24,595 nucleotides of DNA from assembly GCA_002359465.1 (NCBI GenBank), contig DENA01000007.1:7228-31822 (forward strand). Reading direction: 5' to 3'. The notes below the pieces were generated by a model. That model ran no database searches. It worked only from the letters and a program-made list of their open reading frames with translations, and was not told the DNA's origin. The position numbers were made by a program, and so were the translations under genes. This document shows positions 1-6,910 of this stretch, piece after piece; within the stretch, counting starts at the first letter, position 1, and every line of letters starts with the position of its first letter. The DNA comes from Ruminococcaceae bacterium UBA2656. GTDB lineage: Bacteria > Bacillota > Clostridia > Oscillospirales > Acutalibacteraceae.

Positions 1-340
1 TGCCTGTTAGAATCTGCGGCAACTTTTTTACCGTCTTCTCCAGTTTAATCGCCTTTGCGGGATTACTGTCGCTCTGGTTACTGATAATTAAATATTGATA
101 GAAGCACCGGATGGAAGCGACATTTCGGGTGATGGTGGCATTTGACTTTTTTGACTCCATCAGCTTTGCTACGTAAGTATTCATAAAGTCGGAGTCCACC
201 GCAGACGGATTATCCAGCCCACTTTCGTCAACAAAAGATAAAAAATGTCCTACATCGCGGATATAAGACTCCAATGTATTGGCAGAAACAACTTTTTTAT
301 TGACCAGATAATCGCTGAAATCCGAACAGTAGTCCTTCAT
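1..340 (-). CDS. xerD: XerD-type tyrosine recombinase, N-terminal part (truncated by window edge)
   Basis: The 113 visible residues run from an ATG at 338-340 to the window edge without a stop. They look like the N-terminal SAM-like core-binding domain of XerC/XerD recombinases: a start of the form MKDYCSDFSDYLVNKK, a TLESYIRDVGHF segment, a helix ending in CFYQYL, then the linker KLPQILTG that usually precedes the catalytic domain. The catalytic R-H-R-Y residues lie outside the window. An SD-like GAGGGGA precedes the ATG, and the gene begins 20 bases after spoIIM ends, so the two are probably co-transcribed. The spoIIM neighbourhood points to a housekeeping chromosome-dimer-resolution recombinase rather than a phage integrase. 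That is inference, since the diagnostic half is missing. Confidence 0.85.
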   Translation of the reverse strand, partial: MKDYCSDFSDYLVNKKVVSANTLESYIRDVGHFLSFVDESGLDNPSAVDSDFMNTYVAKLMESKKSNATITRNVASIRCFYQYLIISNQSDSNPAKAIKLEKTVKKLPQILTG

Positions 341-360
341 TTTGTTCTATCCCCTCTATT

Positions 361-1008
361 TTAAAAAGAAAACATACCCGCAAAACATCCCGAAAATATA
401 ACATCAAGCACCGCCGCTAAAAATGCGATCATCAGAATTGCTCCGAAGCGTAATAGATACGGTTTTATTTTAGGCGGGCTGATTGTCCCTCTTTGCGGCA
501 AAGCACCACACGAGGCAATAATCCGGGAAAAGCGCGACCCCTCCCTTGCTGCCATCAGGATGGCCAAACAGCACACAAACGCCCCGGGAAGAATAATAAC
601 CAAATTAAATAACACACCCATCAGCCCATACGCAGCATACAGATATCCGGATGTCAGTCCCAGACCGAAGCCGCGGAAAAATAAAACCGCGGGTATGATA
701 AACATTCCCCACATGGAAAGTCCGCAGAGAAAACATATCAATATAAAAATAAAGGATGAAGCAAAGGATGCAGAGAAAATGGAAATGATCGGCTGTGCAG
801 CCCTCGCTTTAAAATTGCTGTAAAAAAGAAAATCAAGCTTGTTCAGAGCAGCAAAATCCGCATTTCTGGCGAAGACCGCTCCAAAAATCATACCGCATAT
901 CAGAGAAAGGGAAAACAATACCAGAACATAATTTTCTCGCAGAGCCCGCACGAAAATCCTGCTGTTTATAACAGGCCTGTGCCTAAAGCTGTGTTTCACA
1001 ACAATCAT
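361..1008 (-). CDS. spoIIM: Stage II sporulation protein M (SpoIIM family membrane protein)
   Basis: A strongly hydrophobic protein of about 215 residues with roughly five membrane segments, a basic N-terminus (VVKHSFRHRP), and a central FFRGFGLGLTSGYLY stretch typical of SpoIIM/DUF95 proteins. In known spore formers SpoIIM anchors the SpoIID-SpoIIM-SpoIIP machine that degrades peptidoglycan during engulfment of the forespore. The reading frame can be extended to a GTG at 1036-1038. I prefer the ATG at 1006-1008 because AAGGGG sits 10 bases upstream of it and the extra residues are not family-like. It lies between proC and a xerD-like gene, all on the same strand, and no terminator is visible on either side. 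Its presence suggests the organism can form endospores. Confidence 0.87.
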   Translation of the reverse strand: MIVVKHSFRHRPVINSRIFVRALRENYVLVLFSLSLICGMIFGAVFARNADFAALNKLDFLFYSNFKARAAQPIISIFSASFASSFIFILICFLCGLSMWGMFIIPAVLFFRGFGLGLTSGYLYAAYGLMGVLFNLVIILPGAFVCCLAILMAAREGSRFSRIIASCGALPQRGTISPPKIKPYLLRFGAILMIAFLAAVLDVIFSGCFAGMFSF

Positions 1009-1073
1009 ACTCAAACATCCCCTTAAATAAGGATCCACTAATAAAATGTAAGAGAACGATCTGTGTTATATGA

Positions 1074-1883
1074 TTATTTACCCAGCTCTTCCGCTCTTTT
1101 TGTACAGGCTTTCATTGCCTCATCAACCATTTGCTCAAAATGATGTTCGTAAAAGACATCCAGCGCTTTCAGTGTGGTTCCGCCGGGTGAAGAAACCATT
1201 TTAATCAGCGCTTCCGGGGTCAGATCCGGCTGGCGGAGCATTTCCGCGCTTCCTTCCAATGTCTGACAAATCAGCTGCAGGGCAACTTCAGCATCAATTC
1301 CCTGACTGACCGCACTGTCCAGCATTGCCTTGGCAAACAGGTAAATATACGCCGGGCTGCTGCTGTTTACGGAAATAACAGCATTCATCCGGCTCTCATC
1401 CAAAACCGTCACCGTACCGCAGGCACTAAATAAAGACAAAACCAGCTGGAAATCTTCATCCGCTACATTTGCAGTCCTGCTCAACGCCGTAGCGCCCTTG
1501 CCGATCAAAAGCGGCGTATTGGGCATTGTTCTGATGACCGGACAGCCACACGCCAGACTGTCGGTTATGTATTTGGTGGAGATACCGGCCGCAATGGAAA
1601 CAAAAAGGGTTTTTTCATCCACCGCAGGTTTTACGGAAGCCAATACTTCAGCAAAGTTCTGCGGCTTGACCGCCAGAAAAATAATATCACATTCTTCAGT
1701 AAGCTGTTTAATGGAGGAAACAGCCTGAATTCCCGTTTTTTGCTCCAGAGCCTCACATTTGTCTTTGTTGATATCATATACAAAAATCCGCTTTGCCGGA
1801 AATGTTTTCGTTCCGACGATTCCATTAATAATAGCGCCTGCCATATTGCCGGCGCCGATGAAACCCAGTATTTTATCACTCAC
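1074..1883 (-). CDS. proC: Pyrroline-5-carboxylate reductase
   Basis: It catalyses the last step of proline synthesis, NAD(P)H-dependent reduction of pyrroline-5-carboxylate to proline, in the cytosol. The protein starts with a Rossmann glycine motif (LGFIGAGNMAGAI). Further on it has VKPQN, the IRTMPNTP segment and the C-terminal signature region MVSSPGGTTLKALDVF, all characteristic of ProC. Its length of about 270 residues is normal. A GTG at 1890-1892 could open a slightly longer form. The GTG at 1881-1883 is better placed, six bases after AGGTG, and gives the usual N-terminus MSDKILGFIG. A sigma-A-like promoter lies just upstream. proC is probably the first gene of a proC-spoIIM-xerD transcript. 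Confidence 0.95.
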   Translation of the reverse strand: MSDKILGFIGAGNMAGAIINGIVGTKTFPAKRIFVYDINKDKCEALEQKTGIQAVSSIKQLTEECDIIFLAVKPQNFAEVLASVKPAVDEKTLFVSIAAGISTKYITDSLACGCPVIRTMPNTPLLIGKGATALSRTANVADEDFQLVLSLFSACGTVTVLDESRMNAVISVNSSSPAYIYLFAKAMLDSAVSQGIDAEVALQLICQTLEGSAEMLRQPDLTPEALIKMVSSPGGTTLKALDVFYEHHFEQMVDEAMKACTKRAEELGK

Positions 1884-1909
1884 AAAAAACACCTGCCTTG
1901 TAAATATAT

Positions 1910-1938
1910 ACTATAATACATTTCCCGCCGCATAGCAA
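1910..1938 (-). promoter_or_regulatory. Predicted sigma-A promoter for proC
   Basis: On the minus strand, TTGCTA (1933-1938) and TATAGT (1910-1915) are separated by exactly 17 bases. They lie about 27 bases upstream of the preferred proC start. The match is seen in the sequence; activity is inferred. Confidence 0.6.
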
Positions 1939-1984
1939 TACAAAAATATACATTTACGTCATTTTCATGCATTTTTCAATAAAA

Positions 1985-2039
1985 TTATGTAAAATGCATT
2001 ATGTAAACTGAAAAATATTATGTAACAAGCGTTATGTAA
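1985..2039. repeat. Four direct copies of TTATGTAA upstream of proC
   Basis: Identical octamers begin at 1985, 1999, 2018 and 2032 (spacings 14, 19 and 14 bases), in an AT-rich gap between the SCIFF-operon terminator and the proC promoter. They lie 47-101 bases upstream of the proC -35 element. An inverted repeat, ATGCATTTT (1967-1975) with AAAATGCAT (1991-1999), is nested with them. They may be binding sites for a regulator. I do not recognise the motif. Confidence 0.5.
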
Positions 2040-2050
2040 ACCATATGTAT

Positions 2051-2087
2051 AAAAATACGCCCGCTTACATTTTGAAGCAAGCGGGCG
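2051..2087 (-). terminator. Hairpin terminator after the SCIFF maturase gene
   Basis: Perfect 9-bp stem CGCCCGCTT (2058-2066) with AAGCGGGCG (2079-2087) around a 12-base loop. On the minus strand it is followed by TATTTTTA, a moderate U-tract. It lies 20 bases beyond the maturase stop codon. Confidence 0.75.
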
Positions 2088-2107
2088 CTTCTTTCGGGGG
2101 GCCCCCG

Positions 2108-3466
2108 TTAACCGGCCATTGCCGCTTTAATCATAATGGCGCATTCCAGACGTTTTTTCTCAAGGTCGCACGATATTTTATGGGCTTTATGGATATCCCC
2201 TTCATATTGCTGATTATTCGCGTTGCAGCCGCCGCTGCAGTAAAACTTTGCCCAGCAGTTCTTGCATTCCGGCTTTGAGTAAACATTGGCAAGCGCAAAG
2301 GAATGCTTTCTGTCAATATCCAGGGTTCCGTCCAGCACATTGCCCATTTTAAAGCTGTCATCCCCTACAAACTGGTGGCAGGGGAAAATATCTCCTTCCG
2401 GCGTTACGGCAACATACTCATTGCCGCAGCCGCAACCACGAAGCCGTTTAATTGCGCATGGCCCCTGGTCAAGGTCAAGCATGAAATGGAAAAAGTTAAA
2501 TCCCTTCCCCGCTTTTTTCCGGTCAATGATCGTTTTTGCAAGGTGTTCATACTCCTCAAAAACACGGGGCAAATCTTCCTCCTTTATGGAATAATCAAGC
2601 TTCACGTCGGATACGACCGGTTCAACGGAAATCTGTTCGAAGCCAAGGTCAGCCATATGCAGCACGTCGTTGGTAAAATCTAGATTATGCTTAGTGAATG
2701 TACCCCTTGCATAATAATCCTTGTCCCCGCGCGAGGCAACAAGCTTCTGAAATTTTGGAACGATCGAATCATAACTGCCCGTGCCGTCCACTCGGACGCG
2801 CAACAGATCGTTCACATCCTTTCTTCCGTCAATGGAAAGAACGCAGTTGGACATTTCCCTGTTGATGAAGTCAATTTTGTCGTCTGTTAACAAAATGCCG
2901 TTTGTGGTAATGGTGAATCGGAAATTTTTATTGTGTTCTTTTTCAATGCTGCGGGCGTAATTCACAATCTGCTTAACCACTTCAAAGTTCATCAGCGGTT
3001 CGCCGCCAAAGAAATCGACCTCCAGATTGTGCCTTCCCTCTGATTTTTCAATCAGAAAATCAATTGCTTTTTTGCCCACTTCAAAGGGCATCAGCATTCT
3101 GCCGCGTCCAAAGTCTCCCTTGGCGGCAAAACAGTATTCACATCTTAGATTACAGTCATGCGCAATATTCAGACACATGGATTTTATCGGGGCGTCTTTC
3201 ATCATTTCCGCAAATTTTCCATACTCGTCCGCCGAAAACAGCTGGCCATTCCGAAAGAGTTCTTTCAGCTCGTCATAGGCCTCGCGGATTGTTTCGTCAT
3301 TGTATTTTCCACGCAGGGCGTTCAGCATTTCCTGCGGCGGGTTTTCCGGCACAGTGTCGTTTAAATAGTCCAGCATATCATACGGAGCATCGTCAAAAAC
3401 ATGCACCGCCCCACTGTTGGTATCAAGTACGATATGGAAACCATTTAAGGAATACTTATGAATCAT
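2108..3466 (-). CDS. Radical SAM/SPASM maturase for the SCIFF ranthipeptide
   Basis: A 452-residue cytosolic iron-sulfur enzyme. It has an N-terminal part (about 1-85) resembling a peptide-recognition domain, a radical-SAM core with the cluster motif CNLRCEYC (C105, C109, C112) and GGEP at 154-157, and a C-terminal SPASM region rich in cysteines (C337, C345, C347, C363, C401, C404, C410, C414, C433). Known SCIFF maturases install thioether bonds from cysteines to non-cysteine residues of the precursor peptide. The family call rests on the motif layout and on the SCIFF precursor encoded 72 bases upstream. The ATG at 3464-3466 follows GGAG by about eight bases. A hairpin separates the two genes, so the enzyme is probably made at a lower level than the peptide. 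A terminator follows the gene. Confidence 0.93.
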   Translation of the reverse strand: MIHKYSLNGFHIVLDTNSGAVHVFDDAPYDMLDYLNDTVPENPPQEMLNALRGKYNDETIREAYDELKELFRNGQLFSADEYGKFAEMMKDAPIKSMCLNIAHDCNLRCEYCFAAKGDFGRGRMLMPFEVGKKAIDFLIEKSEGRHNLEVDFFGGEPLMNFEVVKQIVNYARSIEKEHNKNFRFTITTNGILLTDDKIDFINREMSNCVLSIDGRKDVNDLLRVRVDGTGSYDSIVPKFQKLVASRGDKDYYARGTFTKHNLDFTNDVLHMADLGFEQISVEPVVSDVKLDYSIKEEDLPRVFEEYEHLAKTIIDRKKAGKGFNFFHFMLDLDQGPCAIKRLRGCGCGNEYVAVTPEGDIFPCHQFVGDDSFKMGNVLDGTLDIDRKHSFALANVYSKPECKNCWAKFYCSGGCNANNQQYEGDIHKAHKISCDLEKKRLECAIMIKAAMAG

Positions 3467-3483
3467 TTATTTTCTCCGTTTAC

Positions 3484-3514
3484 ACAAAATTTAAGGGACA
3501 TTTCTGTCCCTTAA
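3484..3514 (-). terminator. Intercistronic hairpin (likely attenuator) between SCIFF peptide and maturase
   Basis: Perfect 10-bp stem TTAAGGGACA (3491-3500) with TGTCCCTTAA (3505-3514) and a four-base loop. Read on the minus strand it is followed by AAATTTTGTG, a weak U-tract. It lies between the peptide stop and the maturase ribosome binding site. Partial termination or 3'-end protection of the peptide message would raise the peptide-to-enzyme ratio. The role is inferred. Confidence 0.65.
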
Positions 3515-3538
3515 GGTTTCGATTCAATTAAGAACCTC

Positions 3539-3685
3539 TTATTTTCCGGCGTTTTCACACTTCTGGTTGGCAACGGTACAGGAAGTTTTGCATGCCGACT
3601 GGCAGGACGCCTGGCATTCGCCGCAGCCGCCTTTCACTGCACTCTCCTTCAAGTTGGCTTTATTCAAAGTCTTAATCTGTTTCAT
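3539..3685 (-). CDS. scfA: SCIFF ranthipeptide precursor (six cysteines in forty-five residues)
   Basis: A 48-residue peptide with a cysteine-free leader (MKQIKTLNKANLKESAVKGG) and a core carrying exactly six cysteines, at 21, 24, 28, 32, 36 and 43. The core contains threonines, serines and alanines that could act as thioether acceptors. This pattern defines the SCIFF family, found nearly throughout the Clostridia. The ATG at 3683-3685 has GGAGG nine bases upstream, and a TATAAT-containing promoter lies in front. The maturase follows on the same strand and a small TIGR04086-type membrane protein gene lies immediately upstream. No protease or dedicated ABC exporter is adjacent. The biological role of the mature peptide in this organism cannot be read from the sequence. 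Confidence 0.95.
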   Translation of the reverse strand: MKQIKTLNKANLKESAVKGGCGECQASCQSACKTSCTVANQKCENAGK

Positions 3686-3728
3686 TTTTAAAACCTCCGT
3701 TTTTTTAATAACTTTATGTACGGGTATG

Positions 3729-3757
3729 ATTATATCACACGAACAGGAATAAGAAAA
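3729..3757 (-). promoter_or_regulatory. Predicted promoter of the SCIFF peptide gene
   Basis: On the minus strand a perfect TATAAT (-10, 3729-3734) follows TGTGA. The best -35 candidate at 17-base spacing, TTTTCT (3752-3757), is poor. It lies in the 75-base gap between the membrane-protein gene and the peptide gene, suggesting the peptide unit has its own start of transcription. Confidence 0.5.
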
Positions 3758-3760
3758 GTA

Positions 3761-4171
3761 TTATTTCACTTTTGACTTCTTACTGACTGCAAGCAGACCG
3801 CCGATCGCACCGGAAATAACCATTACGGCCATCCGTATGCCTGCCGTGAAGGAAATTGGTTCATGGGAGGCGATCAGGCCGGAAACAAGAAACAATACAA
3901 ACAGCAGCAATCCGGACAGCGCTCCATAAGCCAAACCGCGTTTGCGGGAAATTTTCGCCGTGACAAATCCCGCCGCAAAGGAACTCAGTACGGACAACGC
4001 AAGCATCATGGGTGAGATCAGGTTCTGCGGAATATGTCCCGACGATACAAATGCCAAAGCGAAAGCGCCCAGCAGCGCAGCGCACAGCACAGCTCCGACA
4101 ACAGAACCGATGATAATGGAGCGCATCGCTCCCAATATCGGATTTTCGGTCAAATGCTTTTTGTTCTTCAT
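3761..4171 (-). CDS. TIGR04086 / YrzE-like four-helix membrane protein
   Basis: A 136-residue protein with a short basic N-terminus (MKNKKH), four predicted membrane helices (about 18-45, 52-72, 83-102 and 109-130) and a lysine-rich tail (KKSKVK). The glycine- and alanine-rich helices, and its position between yajC and the SCIFF gene, fit the TIGR04086 family of small clostridial membrane proteins of unknown function. The ATG at 4169-4171 is preceded by GAGGGGG. That ribosome binding site is contained in the 3' arm of a long hairpin (4175-4219), so translation may be restrained. A role in export of, or immunity to, the neighbouring peptide is possible but has no direct support. The family name is from memory of its size and context. 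Confidence 0.75.
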   Translation of the reverse strand: MKNKKHLTENPILGAMRSIIIGSVVGAVLCAALLGAFALAFVSSGHIPQNLISPMMLALSVLSSFAAGFVTAKISRKRGLAYGALSGLLLFVLFLVSGLIASHEPISFTAGIRMAVMVISGAIGGLLAVSKKSKVK

Positions 4172-4174
4172 AAC

Positions 4175-4219
4175 CAGCGCCCCCTCAAATATCTAATAAT
4201 AGATATTCAGAGGGCGCTG
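4175..4219 (-). promoter_or_regulatory. Long hairpin covering the ribosome binding site of the TIGR04086-type gene
   Basis: An imperfect inverted repeat of about 19 bp. CAGCGCCC at 4175-4182 pairs with GGGCGCTG at 4212-4219, and AATATCT at 4188-4194 pairs with AGATATT at 4201-4207, around a six-base loop; a bulge and a mismatch lie between the two stems. It starts 13 bases after the yajC stop and ends 4 bases before the next ATG, so the GAGGGGG ribosome binding site is within the stem. No U-tract follows, so a simple terminator is less likely than RNA stabilisation or translational control. Confidence 0.6.
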
Positions 4220-4231
4220 AAGATATACTAA

Positions 4232-4558
4232 TTATTCTGCGTCTTCGTGAATTGTGTCAATGCTGCCGATGGCCCAGCGTTTGATACGCATTTTTGCACG
4301 GTCCGTACCGGTCTCAATCACAATGGTATCCGCGTCTTCCTTAATGCCGACCACGCGTCCGACAATTCCGCCGATCGTTGTGATATCATCACCGATCTGC
4401 ACGTTGCCACGCATTTTCTCTTCCTTTTTCTTTTTCTTGGACTGGGGGCGGATGACAAGAAAATACAAACCGCCGATAACCGCCGCATAGAGGATAATGA
4501 TTGTCCACATGTTTCCCCCGGTTGCGGAACTGGCTCCTGTTAAAACGTTAAGATTCAT
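4232..4558 (-). CDS. yajC: Preprotein translocase accessory subunit YajC
   Basis: A 108-residue single-pass membrane protein. It has a short extracytoplasmic N-terminus, one helix at about 17-36 (MWTIIILYAAVIGGLYFLV) ending in the family motif RPQ, a basic cluster SKKKKKEEK, then the small cytoplasmic domain with GDDITTIGGIVGRV. YajC associates with SecDF at the Sec translocon. The ATG at 4556-4558 has GGAGGTG about ten bases upstream. It follows tgt on the same strand, the usual queA-tgt-yajC order, but secD/secF do not come next; the TIGR04086-type gene does. A separate promoter (4589-4617) suggests it can be expressed apart from the queuosine genes. Confidence 0.95.
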   Translation of the reverse strand: MNLNVLTGASSATGGNMWTIIILYAAVIGGLYFLVIRPQSKKKKKEEKMRGNVQIGDDITTIGGIVGRVVGIKEDADTIVIETGTDRAKMRIKRWAIGSIDTIHEDAE

Positions 4559-4588
4559 TATAGAACTGCACCTCCATTTAATATTATG

Positions 4589-4617
4589 ATTATAGCAACT
4601 TATTCGTCGTCTTGCAA
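4589..4617 (-). promoter_or_regulatory. Predicted promoter of yajC
   Basis: On the minus strand, TTGCAA (4612-4617), a 17-base spacer and TATAAT (4589-4594) preceded by TGC (an extended -10). The -35 lies 7 bases past the tgt stop. A perfect inverted repeat GCAAGGAT (4614-4621)/ATCCTTGC (4629-4636) overlaps both the -35 and the tgt stop codon. Confidence 0.6.
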
Positions 4618-4624
4618 GGATTTC

Positions 4625-5755
4625 TTATATCCTTGCGCCCAATTTCAAGATATTATCGCTATAAAATTCCTCAAACCGGTCATGATCCATGGAAAGCCGG
4701 ATTTGTTCCAGCAGCGAATTGTAAAAATAGATGTTATGCATGACGCAAAGCCGCATGGCCAGCATCTCTCCGCTCTTGAAGAGATGGTGAATATATGCGC
4801 GTGTAAAGTTGCGGCAGACCGGGCAGTCGCAGTGTTCGTCAAGCGGTTTTTCATCAAGCGTGTATTTGGCGTTCATCATATTCCGGCAGCCTTCCCATGT
4901 AAACGCATGCCCGTGGCGGGCGTTTCTTGACGGCATAACGCAGTCAAAAATGTCAACGCCGCGCTTTACCGATTCCAGAATATTGACCGGAGTTCCCACC
5001 CCCATTAAATAGCGGGGTTTGTCCTTCGGCATTTCCGGCTCAACCGCCTCAATAATGCGGTACATCTCCTGTGCGCTCTCCCCCACCGCCAGTCCGCCGA
5101 TGGCATATCCGTCCAGATCCAGTTCGCGAATCTGCCTCATGTTGTCAATACGCAGATCCTCAAAGGTGCTCCCCTGATTGATTCCCCACAGCATTTGCCG
5201 GCGGTTGATTGTCTCCGGCAGCGCGTTGAGCCTGTCCATTTCCGCTTTGCACCGATACAGCCATCGAACCGTGCGCTGGCAGGAGCTGCGCGCGTAATCG
5301 TACTCCGCCGGATTTTCCACGCACTCGTCAAAGGCCATTGCAATGGTGGAGGCAAGGTTCGACTGGATTCTCATGCTTTCCTCTGGCCCCATAAATATTT
5401 TGTGGCCGTCAATATGGGAGGCAAAAGTAACGCCTTCCTCCTTGATGTTTCTGAGCTTTGCAAGGGAGAATACCTGAAACCCGCCGCTGTCGGTCAGAAT
5501 CGGCCCGTCCCATCTGGTGAATCGGTGCAGGCCTCCAAGCTTTTTAACATTCTCATCTCCCGGCCTAAGGTGCAGATGGTAGGTGTTGCAGAGCTGAACC
5601 TGGCATTTCAGTTCTTTCAGGTCCAGCGCGGAAAGACCGCCCTTAATCGCGCCGCAGGTTGCCACATTCATAAAGGCCGGGGTCTGAACCGTTCCGTGCG
5701 GCGTTGTGAATTCACCGCGTCTTGCCGTTCCCGTATTGCTGATTAGCTTATACAT
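4625..5755 (-). CDS. tgt: tRNA-guanine transglycosylase (queuine tRNA-ribosyltransferase)
   Basis: It exchanges guanine-34 of tRNA Asp, Asn, His and Tyr for the queuosine precursor preQ1, in the cytosol. The 376-residue length is normal. Visible features are the substrate-binding LTDSGGFQVFSL with the conserved aspartate at 89, GGLAVGE at 220-226, YLMGVGTP at 249-256, and the nucleophile region FDCVMPSRNARHG with Asp271. The zinc ligands are C309, C311, C314 and H340. The ATG at 5753-5755 follows an AAGGATA ribosome binding site. It lies 14 bases after queA, the next enzyme in the same pathway, and is surely co-transcribed with it. Confidence 0.97.
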   Translation of the reverse strand: MYKLISNTGTARRGEFTTPHGTVQTPAFMNVATCGAIKGGLSALDLKELKCQVQLCNTYHLHLRPGDENVKKLGGLHRFTRWDGPILTDSGGFQVFSLAKLRNIKEEGVTFASHIDGHKIFMGPEESMRIQSNLASTIAMAFDECVENPAEYDYARSSCQRTVRWLYRCKAEMDRLNALPETINRRQMLWGINQGSTFEDLRIDNMRQIRELDLDGYAIGGLAVGESAQEMYRIIEAVEPEMPKDKPRYLMGVGTPVNILESVKRGVDIFDCVMPSRNARHGHAFTWEGCRNMMNAKYTLDEKPLDEHCDCPVCRNFTRAYIHHLFKSGEMLAMRLCVMHNIYFYNSLLEQIRLSMDHDRFEEFYSDNILKLGARI

Positions 5756-5769
5756 GTTGTTGTATCCTT

Positions 5770-6816
5770 TCAGTAGATGAACATGGCATCGCCAAAGCTG
5801 AAAAAACGATATTTTTCTTCAACGGCGACTTTGTAGGCGTTCATAATATGTTCGTACCCCGCGAGGGCGGAAACCAGCATGATCAATGTGCTTTCCGGTA
5901 AATGAAAATTGGTGATCAGGCCGTCCAGCACTTTAAACTGATAACCCGGATAGATGAAAATATCCGTCCATCCGGCGCTTTCCCTGATGCAGCCCTCTTT
6001 GGTGCTGACAGACTCCAACGTGCGGCAGCTTGTCGTGCCGACCGCGATCACACGCCCGCCGTTCTTTTTGGTTCCATTGATGACGTCGGCGGTCTCTTTT
6101 GGCAGATAATAATGCTCCGAATGCATTTTATGATTCAAAACCTTTTCCGCAGTTACCGGCCGGAACGTGCCCAACCCGACGTGAAGCGTGACAAACGCAA
6201 CCTTTACGCCCTTCTTCCTGACCTTTTCAAGCAGCTCAGGGGTAAAATGCAGGCCGGCGGTCGGGGCCGCCGCCGAACCGACTTCTTTTGAATAAACGGT
6301 CTGATAACGCTCATTATCATTTAAATGCTCCGTAATATAATGCGGAAGCGGCATTTCTCCAATTTTGTCTAAAATCTCATAAAAATTCCCCTCATAGGTG
6401 AAGCGGGCCAGACGGTTGCCTTCATCAATAATTTCAAGCACCTCCGCATGAAGAAGGCCGCCGCCAAAATCAAAGCGCGAACCGGGTTTCGCCCGTTTTC
6501 CGGGACCGCAGAGAACTTCCCATACATCCCCTTCGCGGTGGTTCAAAAGCAGAAATTCCACTTTTGCCCCGGTTCCTTCTTTAATCCCGTAAAGCCGGGC
6601 TGGCAAGACGCGCGAATCATTTAATACAAGGCAGTCGCCGGGATTCAGGCAGTCGATAATATCATAGAAACGCTTATGGGCGATTTCTCCCGTTTCCCTG
6701 TTCAGCGTCAAAAGTCTGGATGAATCACGCGGCTCAAGGGGGGTTTGTGCAATCAGTTCCTTAGGTAAATCATAGTAAAAGTCCTTGGTCTGTAAATTTT
6801 TTAAATCCAATGTCAT
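5770..6816 (-). CDS. queA: S-adenosylmethionine:tRNA ribosyltransferase-isomerase
   Basis: It transfers and rearranges the ribosyl moiety of S-adenosylmethionine onto preQ1-modified tRNA to give epoxyqueuosine. Family motifs are all present: [12 protein letters not shown] and [11 protein letters not shown] near the N-terminus, [29 protein letters not shown], and near the end [20 protein letters not shown]. The frame is open to an ATG ten codons further upstream. I chose the ATG at 6814-6816 because TAGGAGAT sits seven bases before it and [18 protein letters not shown] is the usual N-terminus. It is the first gene of the queA-tgt unit, and its promoter is interleaved with that of the divergent lysine operon. 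Confidence 0.97.
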   Translation of the reverse strand: MTLDLKNLQTKDFYYDLPKELIAQTPLEPRDSSRLLTLNRETGEIAHKRFYDIIDCLNPGDCLVLNDSRVLPARLYGIKEGTGAKVEFLLLNHREGDVWEVLCGPGKRAKPGSRFDFGGGLLHAEVLEIIDEGNRLARFTYEGNFYEILDKIGEMPLPHYITEHLNDNERYQTVYSKEVGSAAAPTAGLHFTPELLEKVRKKGVKVAFVTLHVGLGTFRPVTAEKVLNHKMHSEHYYLPKETADVINGTKKNGGRVIAVGTTSCRTLESVSTKEGCIRESAGWTDIFIYPGYQFKVLDGLITNFHLPESTLIMLVSALAGYEHIMNAYKVAVEEKYRFFSFGDAMFIY

Positions 6817-6852
6817 TTTAATATCTCCTACATAATATACTACCAATTGTTT

Positions 6853-6881
6853 ATTATAAATAAATTGACAAGTAATAGCAA
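6853..6881 (-). promoter_or_regulatory. Predicted promoter of queA-tgt
   Basis: On the minus strand, TTGCTA (6876-6881), a 17-base spacer and a perfect TATAAT (6853-6858), 37 bases upstream of the queA ATG. Its -35 lies inside the spacer of the opposite asd promoter. Confidence 0.7.
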
Positions 6882-6894
6882 CCCATGGTATTAT
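6865..6894 (+). promoter_or_regulatory. Predicted promoter of the lysine operon
   Basis: A perfect -35 TTGACA (6865-6870), an 18-base spacer and TATTAT (6889-6894), just upstream of the lysine riboswitch. The -35 lies inside the spacer of the opposing queA promoter. Confidence 0.72.
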
Positions 6895-6910
6895 TAATTA
6901 AAATTATTTA

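Noticed and set aside
1..340. Possible phage or transposon integrase at the left edge
   Set aside because: Position directly after spoIIM and ordinary XerD-like N-terminal sequence favour the housekeeping recombinase; no attachment site, phage gene or tRNA is near.
5195..5746. Plus-strand open frame of 183 codons opposite tgt
   Set aside because: It is antisense to a clearly conserved gene and has no family motifs or start signal.
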